64,000 nucleotides of DNA from Crambe crambe (Eukaryota > Porifera > Demospongiae > Poecilosclerida > Crambeidae), in assembly GCA_963924555.1 (NCBI GenBank), contig OZ004591.1, forward strand, positions 558,001 to 622,000. The letters are read 5' to 3'. A model generated the notes under the pieces. The model had not been told where the DNA came from, made no database searches, and worked only from the letters and a program-made list of their open reading frames with translations. Made by a program: the position numbers and the translations under genes. Of the stretch, positions 41,101 to 57,690 are shown piece after piece; the stretch's first letter is position 1; each line of letters opens with the position of its first letter.

Positions 41101-42304
41101 CAAGGAGACAGAAATCCTTAGCACACAAGTAGATCCAGCATTTCAAATGCAAGCACCCAACATGGGGCAGCTACTGCACTGCAACACCCTAGTACTGTAA
41201 GAGGTCAGAGCCTGAGGCTCCTTCTGGATTTTTCAGTGTCATATGTGGTGGTGGTAGGCCTTCAAAATAACTAAACTGCTCAGTCAAGTGAGTACTTGTA
41301 TTGTGCTATCCAGACTTTGTTGCATCCATTATATGGAGGACAATAAGGAAAATATACTGGTGGAGCTATGCCACCTGCAAGGGATTCACTGTCACCAAAA
41401 CATGCAACATTCTTCCTCAGCACAGTGAACTTCCCTCACCAACCAGTTTTGTTTGTAGTTATGACTCACCTAAGCGAGACACTGGGGAGACAGGTAGAAA
41501 CACTCTATCCAAGTTTGCCAGCTGCGGTACCCTCAACGTGAGTGCCACCAAAGGCTCCTGGAGAGACAGTTTAGGTGCTGAGGATATGAAGAGAGGAGGA
41601 GGGTGTGTGGAATCCAAGAATGTCCTTGCAAACTTGGGAAGGAAAGGGTCGTAGAATTCTCCATCGAATCCCACAAATATGACACTCCTGTTACGACACG
41701 CCTCCTTCAGGATGGGACCACCACAAGCATCTCCTACTAATTTCTTGTAATTGACGCAATCGCAACACACAGACTCCACCTGAGAGTATGCTCCATGCAC
41801 ATGGAGAATTCCAGGTCGTTGGCGACTTGCCCACCCTCGGACTGCCTCCTCATCGCTAAGGAAGACGGGGACCGTTTCCATACCTACATCCAGGATGGTA
41901 TCGTAATACGTGTAGATCAACAAAGCTCCTTTCTCTTGCAGTGAATGGAGCTTCTCCACCACTCCACCTTGCTTCTTCTGAATGGGCAAAGAGAGAAGAC
42001 TCCCAAATAAGTCATTCAACCACTGCTGGTACACTCCATGCTCCCTCAATACTTCCACTACTTTACTAGCAGCAAATGCAGGCTCCAACTCATAAGCACC
42101 AACCAGCAAAGAGTGCTTCCTGGTTTTTTCTTCCACACTTTTCGTTGCTTCCAATTCCAGCATCTTCTGGACACCAATATCAACGAGCATGGCATACGAT
42201 AGTGCAGCAGGCACCCCCTCGGCGAGTGCTAATGAAGCTGCAGCCAGCTGCGGTCCAAGAACCAAAACAGATCGTTCTGGGTCCACCTGAACTAACGGAT
42301 CCAT
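32887..42304 (-). CDS. SIR2-like (FAM118-type) / ETS-domain fusion protein, complete
   Basis: Four exons, 42304-41470, 37916-37560, 35747-33783 and 33506-32887, all joined in phase 1, give one uninterrupted frame of 1,258 residues. Residues 1-279 are a SIR2-like Rossmann domain closest to FAM118A/B: LVLGPQL (15-20), [14 protein letters not shown] (126-139), [10 protein letters not shown] (165-174) and [13 protein letters not shown] (208-220). Residues about 280-398 form a second domain ([27 protein letters not shown]) that I cannot name. Residues about 398-1052 are low complexity, with a polyQ tract, a polyA run, the stretch [15 protein letters not shown] and a basic PKRRRSSS. Residues about 1058-1142 are an ETS winged helix ([13 protein letters not shown]; recognition helix [10 protein letters not shown] intact), so it should bind GGAA cores in the nucleus. 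The SIR2 Asn usually before Y-D is Tyr. Large introns (3.5 and 1.8 kb) could hide extra exons, but none is needed. Confidence 0.8.
33507..33782 (-). repeat. Minisatellite filling the last intron of the SIR2/ETS gene
   Basis: Irregular alternation of TAACATGGTGTAATCAC and TAACATGGTGAAATCAC, with or without TAAG linkers, at about 33540-33760. In gene direction the unit contains CACCATGTTA, close to the exon 3 donor CACCATGTAAGT. Confidence 0.85.
34809..34868 (-). repeat. Coding CAG/CAA repeat (polyglutamine) in the SIR2/ETS protein
   Basis: A run of TTG and TGC triplets on the plus strand codes about 17 consecutive Gln followed upstream by QIQQQQK. It lies in the low-complexity linker at roughly residues 690-712. 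CAA codons dominate, which slows repeat instability. Confidence 0.95.
35757..35812. repeat. (GA)n microsatellite at the exon 3 acceptor of the SIR2/ETS gene
   Basis: About 28 GA units. In gene direction it is (CT)n ending in TTACACACAG at the 3' splice site, so it acts as the polypyrimidine tract. Confidence 0.95.
36733..36905. repeat. Tandem repeat of about 65 bp in intron 2 of the SIR2/ETS gene
   Basis: ATGGTGTCTATAA and GGTTGGACTGTG recur three times with CTTGAGTCAGGAAGATG between the last two. The rest of this 1.8-kb intron (35748-37559) shows nothing coding. Confidence 0.75.
37917..41469. other. Intron 1 of the SIR2/ETS gene (3.55 kb)
   Basis: No supported exon. It contains GA microsatellites, a (C)n run near 38300 and degenerate duplications. 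An element with AAGACTGCC and GCATAAAACTAGTCTCTATA recurs between 39520 and 39810, and CATGGTGTTGGTCC occurs twice at about 40290-40370. It is AT-rich with no protein-like frame. Confidence 0.6.
37948..38151. repeat. Compound repeat: three (GA)n blocks with a shared 30-bp linker
   Basis: (GA)n blocks at about 37976-38029, 38062-38077 and 38110-38151 are each preceded by GAAAACAAGAAGAACATCAA. It lies about 60 bp upstream, in gene direction, of the exon 2 acceptor of the SIR2/ETS gene, where it reads as (CT)n. Confidence 0.9.
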
Positions 42305-42734
42305 GGTTTGAACGGGGTCTTTTTTCCAGCAGCCCGTAAATCTGTTATAAGTTACTAACTATAGATACAATATAAACTGATTCGATGTTCAGAAGAAAGA
42401 TGTTCAATTCTTCATGATTCAGGCTTCCGTACCGCCTCTTCACTGGTTTGCAATCTCTTCACCTCCGATATATCATTCATCCACAAGGAAAAGAGGAAAT
42501 GAAACGGAAGGATGAATATGCGGTGTAGAAATCCGGTAATTAATCATTTCCGGTACACTAAGACATGCTGGTGACTGGAAATGAATCAATGTGGTCAATC
42601 ACAACCGGCGCGGCGCCTATTTACTATGTGTAAAACTGCTGCAATTAATTTTTCATTAAAAATGATCTATAAAAAAGTCACACTAAAATAATTATATTAG
42701 GCAAAGACTTATTATGAAGATGCAGAGCTGGCCA
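42305..42734. promoter_or_regulatory. SIR2/ETS promoter and XRCC1 3' flank
   Basis: 430 bp between the XRCC1 stop and the SIR2/ETS start codon, both genes reading leftward. ETS-core hexamers occur at 42424-42429 (CTTCCG), 42505-42510 (CGGAAG) and 42548-42553 (TTCCGG). CpG-rich CCGGCGCGGCGCC lies near 42605. Confidence 0.5.
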
Positions 42735-45700
42735 TCATCTGAGTGCCACCGCATAGGACTGATAAGGAACACACTTTTGTTTCTGGTGGCAAGCAAACAC
42801 CCACTTGGGTCTGACGAAAGCCAAAGTGCTGTTATCAATCAGAGCCTGGATACAAGGTATGGAAATGTATGAACATGTGAAAGGATGCTATAAAATCCCC
42901 TCTATAATTGGCTATCTCCAAAGTGGATTCCCTCTAGGACTTCTTCCTCACACCACTTAAGGGAAAATGAGAACTGAAGGATAGTCAGCCTGTCTATCTT
43001 ATTCATTGGCAGGGTTTCATTCAGGAAGGTGTGTCCTTCAACCCTTTTACAGTTCCTCACCTGATCAAAGTTGTCATCCCAGTCTTCCAGGGTTAGTACA
43101 TGAGTTACTTCACTGCTCATGTACTCCACGATATGTCTGGAGGTCAGAGAATTAGATGATATCAAAACCAATAAATACATTATCTACCACTCAGATCATA
43201 TCACCATGGAGACAAGGAATTTATGAGCCAATCACTTCCACATCCATTGCCAATATTATGAAAGGGTTGCCATGGCATTAGGGGACACATTATTTATAAT
43301 AGAGACATAATACTGTCATGAAATTAAGATGAAAGTAGCACTTCCAGCCATAAGGTCACATATAATAGTCCATTACAGGACACACTAATTATTATACTCT
43401 CAAGACACACACTAAACTGGGAAGCCATAAAAGTAAACTGCAGGTCACCTAATGAACCACTTCCTTCTAGGTGAAGAAGGAAGCCATTATTGTAATTTAA
43501 GCAAACCATAACCTCATATTGGGATGCCTGTTGAAGTTATGTAACTGAAACATTAAAGAAGTAAAAATCACAGGAGCAACCTATAGTCCAGGGGGAAAGG
43601 ATAGAGAAAGCAGAAGAAAAATTCCCATGGGTTTTTACAAAGCTTAGCACCTCTCAAGAATTCGGAGTTCAATTAACTATGAACTGTTTGCCTTACCCGC
43701 CATAAGCCACAATATATCTTGTCAGCATCCTGCGATCAGCCACCGAAAAGTCTCCGTAAAGAAACATGGTGCACTTGGAGAAGAAGTCAGGGAGGTCCAA
43801 TAGGGACCTGGGGACATGATCACTTGAGGGATCACCACTGCTGGTATCTGAGAGGAGAGAGAGAAAGAGAGGAAAACACAGAGTAATGTTAGGCAGTAAT
43901 TACAATTTCCCTGCTTTAATTGAAAAGGAACAGACAAAATAACAGAGCGGTAAACAAGTTATTTTGAACTGCTTGATGACGGAGACTATTAGGCATGGAG
44001 GTTATAAGTTAGTAAGGGGACTTATTAATGACAATAAGGGAAGCAGTAACAATATCAGATCCTATTGGGAAACCAGATGGGCTAAGTAACTTATTAATGA
44101 CGATAAGGGAAACAGTAACAATATCAGATCCTATTATACCAGATGGGCTGAGTGACTTATTAATGACAATAAAGGAAGCAGTAATGACATGCAAGATAGA
44201 GTAACAATATCAGATTCTATTTATATCAGGGAAACCAGATGGAGTAGATGACGCTTTGAGAATAGGAAATTTGGGAAGAGGATGTTGAAATTACATCCAC
44301 TGTACCCTGACAATAACTATTTCACAGTAATTAATACACAAAATGCCAGCAAGTCGACAGTCACTCTGGCATCAAAGAGATCCTAGACAACAAAAGGGAT
44401 TTCCATTGAAATATCATCTTAGCTGAATGACATCCCACATGATTCAGAGAGCAAGTAGCTACAAGAAGAAGGCATTGAGGCCTCAATCACCTATTGATGC
44501 TGCAAAGACCAGCCTGGTCTTGCAAGCAGCCCACAGCCATGATTGAAAGGGATGTTTTATTACCATGGCCATGAATGCATAATACAAGCCTGCCATCCCA
44601 TCACCTCCTGTATGTAAACAATACTACGCACATTATATTCTCAATAGCTACTTAATTTTCAGATGTGGTTTGATTAAATTCTAATGAAAAGCTTGACGAT
44701 CTCTACATCTAATTACAGGGGCAGGCCCACTAGCATCTAATTGCAGGGGCAAGCCCACTAGCATCTAATTACAGGGGCAGGTCCACTAGCATCTAATTGC
44801 AGGGGAGGTCCATTAGTGATTAAGAGCTAAATTTAAGTGTATGAAATAGCATCATCATTGAAATTAACTTTTATCAGAATGACTTTTATCAGAATGATTT
44901 TAGATGTTCCCATGGAAACTCATGGCAATAATAATGACTTATCAGAATGATTTTAGATGTTCCCATGGAAACTCATGGCAATAATAATAATATCTTCCAC
45001 AACTTGATCAACAAGGTTCTCAAAGTTTTAGTATTGTCCTTACATATGCATAACCCACAGACACCTTATTTGCCAAACACATTATATTAGGGATAGGAAA
45101 TCTTGAAAAAACAGAACAAGAAATATGCGAGTTATTTCCTGTTGGGGAAGGTGAAATGACATGCCTGGCATTCTCAATTTAATGGAGCAAATTAGGAGAA
45201 GATAGGAGAAACACCCCCACACTAACAAAGATCCCACCCTTGTATTATACATAGTATGCCATACCTATATCTTCCATACCTTTGTCGGTGTCCTTTGGCT
45301 GACTGTCTTGAGGACCTGGGTTCTCTTTGGCCTCCTTTTCCCTCTGTGACTGCCTCACCCTGCACCCACCACCACACACACAAGGAAGGAACAAAGGGAA
45401 GTCTTGTCAATATGAATGCGTGGAAACAGATTGAGCACGACTTCATGCCTCCATTGAGCATAATTTCTACGCTTCCTAAACATATCCAGCCTCTGATATA
45501 GATTGAGCATGGTTTCAAACCTTTTAATGCATACCAGCTTTATGCTGCTGAATGATGCCCTGTCATTTTACATAGCAATGTTTCCATACAGCACAACACC
45601 TTTGAATATGCAGATATCTTGGAACTTCAAAAGCAAAATGTAATTCATGGATATGCTCAGAAAATGGAAGCTACAGGCATGGGTATTCTACACCTCAACC

Positions 45701-48700
45701 AACTTATCAAGTGGGTAATGTAATGTCTTAGAACTAGAAATATTGATAACTACTAAACTATTTATCACTTCAAGAAAAATGCCAGCCAATTTTCAAGTGT
45801 TGTCCAATCCCACTCCAAAAAACAGAGTCCCTGGTGTACCAAAGGTGCTTCGTCACTTGAGAAAGGAAGTGTGGAGAATCCAAGTACTTGGCAAGCAAAC
45901 AAACAGAACCCATCTAACCATCTTCCAACAATCATTTATATTAGTCTCTCTCTCTCTCTCCTTTTATTCCATACTGTGATTCTGTGAGGCTGTTTATGCT
46001 GTAAGACTGGAAGGGTGAGGATGTTCATGGGTGTATGATGGGAAAGGAGAGGGTGTTCATGGGTGTATGATGGGAAAGGTGAGGGTGTTCATAGGTGTAT
46101 AATGGCCTTCCATAACTTCTTTTTCTTGTGTGAGAATAGTCACCTCCGCTGGCAAGATGTTGAGCCACTGTGTCTGGTTGGGTGAGTTTGCTTTAACCTC
46201 ATAATAACACTAATTACCAATTTCCTGTCTTTAGGGTGTGATATCAGACCATCAATTCAAGGAGGGTGGAAAGGATAGTGTGTGTAGCTGGTGATCCAAT
46301 GAGATAACTGCCTTAGTAGTAAATGACTACACAGTAGCCTAGACTATTTCCTCTACCCTATGTAAACAACGGGCCACTATGAATAATTATCACTTCTTCC
46401 CACAAGAAACTGGAAACCTCAGAGAAGAGGAAGCAAGGAGGAGACCTGTTTGGGATGCTTACATAACAATCACAACTTCCTCCCAACACAATGGCATTGC
46501 GCAATAGTGACAACCAGTTTCTCCCCTCTCACTTGTAACTAGATGCCACTAAAAAGATTATATTCCTGCTGGTGTGGTGTGATGTGGTGAAATTGGCTTC
46601 TAAGAAGGCCTGATGACCAGATAGAAGGAAATCTCCCCTAACCACTGTCCAGGAATCTAATTATTAGAAGCCCTATTCAGATATTGCATGTAGCATCCAT
46701 GCATGACACCCATGTGGTTATATCTGGTAGTAACTAGTAAACCATGTAGAAATATAGCCCTAAAAGGGGAGAATCCTGAGATTAATTACACACAGACAAA
46801 ACATGTGCACATGGTTGAGGCAAAGGGGGGGTGACCCTGGGATACACACAGATGCAATAGATAAACAGACACATTTTTCTTCTATCCAAAATAGAAAAGT
46901 CCCCCTTAATTACATGTGGTCATTATGCCTGCAAATTTGCCGTTCTACCACATAGCTACCACTTCCTCAATTCCTTACAGTAACTTGATACCCTTTAATC
47001 CATGCAAGCACCCAGTTCCTGATGCCATGACCTGCTGGTATGTGTACCCTTGGCATGACATCACTAATCTCATTATGGTACAGACCCCTAACTGTGCTAC
47101 AGACAGCTACAGACACATCACCAATCCTGTTGCTAGGAGAGAGCTATGCTATGAGGAAAGGCGATAGGGTTTATGTTTCAGAGAATATGGAAGTTATTTA
47201 TACAGTTGAAAGGTTATGCATGGCCCTACTGTATCCTCCTGTACTAATTGTTTACAGGAACTTCCAAATTTTGTGTATTTAAAATTTCCCAGTTTAGTGA
47301 AAATAAACGTAAAAGAAACAAAAACACAATTTCACAGCACACACCTGTTAGTGTAGCAATGAATACTCTCATAATTATTACCTCACTTTTTTGAACCTGA
47401 GTAGTACTTAAAAGGGTAACTTCACTAGAATGAGCATTTTGAACCCAAGGACTGGTATAGAGCAAGAGCATTTTGAACCCGACAACTGGTGTAGAGTAAG
47501 AGCATTTTGAACCCAAGGACTGGTATAGAGCAAGAGCATTTTGAACCCGACGACTGGTGTAGAGCAAGAGCATTTTGAACCCGAGGACTGGTGTAGAGCA
47601 AGAGCATTTTGAACCCGAGGACTGGTGTAGAGCAAGAGCATTTTGAACCCAACAACTGGTGTAGAGGAAATAAATAGTTGGAGTGTTTTAGCCCCTTGGG
47701 TTATATTGGATCCCCCTCATCAATTTCCACAAAACCATCCTTACTTTTCAATCTCATCTTCGGTGTCGCATTCAGAGGACCAGCGATCTTCCAAAGTGGG
47801 CGTGGTCAGGGACTTGCTCTTTACCACTGCTCTAGTGTGGAGTGACGTCATAATAAGAGCTCACTCGACATGAAACACACCTCACCTTCATCCTCTCCCA
47901 TTGGTTCTTCATCAGTAGAAATTTCATATGGGTCCTCCTCCTCCTTGTCAGACACACCCTCTTCATTCTTGACCAATGTCTGATTATCACCTTTGTCTTT
48001 CATGTCCACTCCTTTGTCAGGACTCTTGGCAACATCCTCCACAGAAACTTCAGCAACTTTCTTCTTGAAGATGGCAGCTTCTCTGGAATCGTAGCGCTCA
48101 TCCTCTGATGAACTGGTATCACCGATTCCTGATGATAACCGGTACCTAAAAATGATTGCATCTAATTATGGTTAAAAGTCTCCATCCATTGGATCACAAC
48201 ACTTGCTTCTTTGCAGGCAGTCGCTTTTTCTTGGCATGACAGTCAAGTACCCACTCTTTCTTGACAACTAGCCCTGCTGTCCCTGAAGATTATAGCAATC
48301 AACCGATCCAGTGTGCCAATCAAACCACACCCACTCACCTCTCACTTGGTTGAACTTTGGAGTATTAGGGAAAGCACAACTGTAAAATGATGTTTATTAT
48401 ACTGATGACCATTACCAGACATGTGGAACTATTGCTCAGTTTTAAAAAAACATTGGTTAATACCAATTGATTAATATCACATGATTCCATACTCACTCAT
48501 TCACTCACATGAGATGAGTGCAAGTGGAATCCCAGTCTGCCTGGTACACACCTCCCATCTCCACCCCTTTCTCCCTCAGCTGTCCACGGAATGGATTCTT
48601 GAAGCCACTCAGTACAAAGATAACTCCATCGAGAATCTTTGAGAGAGGCACCGGTGCACGAGTCTCATCAGCACTTACTGCATAATGTGAGGCAACAGGT

Positions 48701-49875
48701 AGCTAGAGAGGTAATGGGGAATACCACAATGTCTTGTCTAACATTAGTTCTTGTTTAGTTTCCCTCCCTCAGAATTCTTACAAGCCAACTATCTAGTCTG
48801 GTAAAGATTCCATGAATAAACCTTTAGGCTTCTTGGCTGGCAATAGCTCTTTGTAATCCATGGGTGTGGTTTTCTTTTTACGCCCACTGGCCTTATTTTC
48901 TGTTTGTACAGCCTTTCCTTGGTCTAATTGGTCAGTTTGTGACTGACTAGCTAGAGATTGTGCCTTGAGGGCAGCACTAGTGGCCATCCTTGCTTGAGCA
49001 GCTGCATTGGGAGAGGGCTCACTCCCTGCAGGTGGACTCATCTTTCTTCTAAAGAAGAGACTTCCAGAGGCTAGTGTTTTGGTTTCTTCCTTGAGGGAGA
49101 AAGCGCCAATCTTGGGAGGAGTTGAGGATGCTTGCACGTCAGCTGTATCTGATTTTTCAGGTGGAGAGTGAAGCTTGATGAAAGATAGTCCATACTTCTC
49201 ATTCTTAAAAAAAGAAGAAAAAATTTTGTGACTCTAAGCCCTGTTAATGTTTAGAGGTTTGGTAACACACATAATAACAAACCTTGTTATAAGGCTGAGT
49301 GCAAACAACTTTCACCCTGTCCCAATTCTGAGCTGCCACTTCCTTTGAGAACTTGTCCTTCCCTATATAATAATGCTGTATACAGAACTGAAATTTTCAA
49401 ATGATAATACCTGACTCACCAAACATCCTCACCCTGTTGATATGGGTCCACTGCTTGCTCTCAGGTGGGGTCATGAAGGTCGACATTCCAAGGAGTACTT
49501 CAAAGTTGTCTGGAGTTGTTGAACGACCAACCAGAATCTCCACAAATGCACTGCCATTATTTCCAATATCCAGGGCATGTATTTGACTTGATTTTTCGAA
49601 CTATAGCATAAGGAGAGTAATAAAAAAAATGCTCTATATTCTAATTAGAGCCCACCCTCACCTGCATAACAACAATGACTTTCTTCTCTCCAGCTGCAGC
49701 ACAACTCCATTTCTTATAACTCTCCAAGCTCAGCAAGTTATCAGCAGGTTGGTTCTGTAAGTGAATACTAGTTAGCTAGGCTAAATTTTTTACGAGTGTA
49801 GCTATTTTATAATGAACTACTTACAGGGTCTTCACTGCTACAAGAGTAGACGTGTAGGACCTTTATCAAAGGCAT
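42735..49875 (-). CDS. XRCC1: DNA single-strand-break repair scaffold XRCC1, complete
   Basis: Scaffold of single-strand-break and base-excision repair; binds DNA polymerase beta, PARP-made poly(ADP-ribose) and DNA ligase III. Fourteen exons: 49875-49825, 49754-49662, 49600-49420, 49362-49283, 49203-48822, 48677-48509, 48379-48339, 48282-48207, 48145-47886, 47787-47745, 45359-45280, 43847-43697, 43136-43061 and 42845-42735. They sum to 597 residues in frame. The N-terminal domain (residues 1-150) reads VLHVYSCSSEDP, KWSCAAAGEKKVIVV, DIGNNGSAFVEILVG, RVRMFG, WDRVKVVCTQPY and YGLSFIKLHSPP. BRCT1 contains LDGVIFVLSGFKNPFRGQLR, FPNTPKFNQVRG and KKEWVLDCH. An acidic Ser-rich linker (SSSEDERYDS) may be a CK2 target. 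BRCT2 contains LPDFFSKCTMFLYGDF and ends LAFVRPKWVFACHQKQKCVPY. Exon 5's donor (AAAG/GTTTAT) is weak, and exon 8 appears to use a GC donor. Human XRCC1 is 633 residues. Confidence 0.93.
43848..45279. repeat. XRCC1 intron 11 with several tandem repeats
   Basis: A unit of roughly 70 bp (ACTTATTAATGACAATAAGG ... AACAATATCAGATCCTATT) is repeated three times at about 44010-44220. A 29-bp unit with GCATCTAATTACAGGGGCAG occurs four times at about 44700-44810. A 42-bp unit with TTTTAGATGTTCCCATGGAA occurs twice at about 44890-44990. Nothing coding is seen. Confidence 0.8.
45360..47744. other. XRCC1 intron 10 (2.4 kb)
   Basis: No exon supported. It includes a 32-bp unit with GTGTATGATGGGAAAGG repeated about three times at 46010-46110 and the 34-bp minisatellite listed separately. 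The remainder is AT-rich. Confidence 0.6.
47432..47660. repeat. 34-bp minisatellite in XRCC1 intron 10, about 7 copies
   Basis: The unit is GAGCATTTTGAACCCGAGGA plus CTGGTGTAGAGCAA, in head-to-tail copies with a few substitutions (CAAGGA, CGACAA, CGACGA). It ends about 85 bp from exon 10. Because 34 is not a multiple of three, several overlapping open frames arise by chance. Confidence 0.95.
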
Positions 49876-50017
49876 GGAGCCCCTGGTTCTCAGTAGAGAG
49901 TCAGAGAGCGTTCAAGCAGTCTACAAGACCTCCTTTATTTTGAAAAACCCGCCACACTTGCTCTTTTCGATAACGTTGACGACCCCTTTCCAGTCTAGAA
50001 TAGTCTGGCGTGTCAAG
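49876..50017. promoter_or_regulatory. XRCC1/COPS2 bidirectional promoter
   Basis: Only 142 bp separate the two opposed start codons, so both core promoters and 5' leaders share this segment. No TATA box is evident. An open frame crossing it (49874-50143) is antisense to XRCC1 exon 1 and is not a gene. Confidence 0.7.
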
Positions 50018-55855
<5,838 letters not shown>

Positions 55856-56273
55856 CTCTTGAACAATTTCTCATCATTCTTAATTAATATTATTAAAATA
55901 ATATGCACTGTGTAATATAAATCGAGACACGATACTCTATAGTCAAGAGTCCTCGCATCCATGAGGTTTCTTAATTCGGGATAGCACAAACAATTGCATA
56001 ACAGCGCCGCATTGATTAATAAGTTGCAAAATATTTCTATCATTCAATAGCAAAAACTAAAAAACTGCACCTTAGAGAGGATGCAGAAAAGTGAGATGGA
56101 ACTCGGAACCTTGGAAGAACTGACCTCATGGTAAGCCGCTGGTCAGCAAGCTAGCTAGCTACATCCCATCCCATAAATGAATATAATGCGGTGGTTTTAT
56201 TTATACAAAATTGGGCTCAGTAGGTACGCTCTTTCTTCTTGCTTCTCTTCTCTCTAGATTTCTCGACTGCGAC
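55856..56273. promoter_or_regulatory. Spacer between COPS2 and the second SIR2-like gene
   Basis: 418 bp with the COPS2 3' UTR and the promoter of the next gene. A candidate non-coding first exon ends at ACCTCATG/GTAAGC (about 56131), with a matching acceptor TCTCTCTAG at about 56257. An ATG in that exon would hit a stop after joining, so it is taken as leader. Confidence 0.4.
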
Positions 56274-57618
56274 ATGAATCCATCGCTGGAGATATGGCCT
56301 TCTGCTTGTCTCTTCATAATAGGGCCTCAATTGACTGCTAATTCCTGTCCTGATTCTGCAAGATTGCACTACAAGACTATACTGAACTGTGGATGTGCAA
56401 TGCTCAGTCCAGAACATGTAGAGGGCAATATTGAGCAGTTTATGACACTAGATCCTTTGAAATCAATGGAAAAACTGCTAAAGGTATTGAGGAGGACAGG
56501 TTTGTATGAAGAATGGTTGAGAAGAACGTTTAACTTTAGCTTCAGTGATGATGCCAAGCACAATATCCCCAGCTCTGTTCAATGGCTGCATTACCTGCAG
56601 CAGATGGGGGCCATGTTAGCATGCACACAATATGATACTCTTCTGGATGGCTTTCTTGATGCTGAAGCCGTGACTATGTCCAATGAGGATGCAGCAGCGT
56701 TTGCAAAATGGTTGAAGAATGGAACAAAAGTATTGAAAATGACGCCGCATACACGACAGTTGAGCTCTGTTAATGATAAGACAATTGAGCAACAAGTTGA
56801 TGCAGACGCAGAATCCATTGTAGGCCAAAAATCTCAAATCTTGCATCTGCATGGAGTCCATACCATACTGAGTAGCATACGTCTTCTTCCATATTCCTCC
56901 AAAGAAAGGGAGTCCGGAAATCATGATAGTGACAGCTCCATCCCCAAGGAACAGATAGAGGCCCTGAGGGAGCTCTTCCACAACAAACTTGTCTTTTTGG
57001 TCGGATTTGACGGAGAACACTTTGACCCTCTCCTCCTGTCTCTTCTACAACTCTTGTATCCAGAAAGTGACTCTAAAATCCTGAAAAACCCTCCAGTTCT
57101 CCTCAGCACAACCTCCTCCCCTAAGGACGACCCCTTGCACTATGAACCTGCAATTTTATTACGACTGAAAATCAAGTCGATGGAGAACTTGAGAGAAGTC
57201 ATCCAACCTGGCTCCCTGAAGAGTTTTTCTGTTGGTAAGTTATTGGCTGGGTCCCTCCTCCCTCGATTTTTTCCCCTCTGCATTTCTCTGTGTCTCATTG
57301 CTTGTTCAATTCACCCATGAAAAGGGGATGCCCCTCTAATCAGGTGACATTTTAAAAGGGGTCCACATAAACTGCATGCAAAGGCTCAGTAATTCTGCCT
57401 AAAGTGCTGATACCTTAGAAGGAAATGGTGATCATAATGTGGATTCATCAGTCAAGTGCATGCATGTGGAACACAAACTCATTTAGCTAATGCTCCCTGG
57501 CATTCTTATTCATTGTTAATATTCATTTATATAGTAGTACCTTCATTAAAATGCTTACAGGTAATTCCATGTGGAGGTTGTTGAGTACAACTGGTGCATG
57601 AAGTATTTTCTTGGGAGG

Positions 57619-57690
<72 letters not shown>

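Noticed and set aside
32887-42304. Prokaryotic origin by transfer of the SIR2-like domain
   Set aside because: The domain resembles animal FAM118 proteins, has animal introns nearby in conserved phase, and shows no base-composition break.
45256-45518. Open frames on both strands around 45.3 kb
   Set aside because: Only the 80-bp minus-strand segment 45359-45280 in a different frame fits, as XRCC1 exon 11; the longer frames are chance.
47425-47660. Possible CRISPR-like array of 34-bp repeats
   Set aside because: Units are head to tail with no unique spacers, in an intron of an animal gene; it is a minisatellite.
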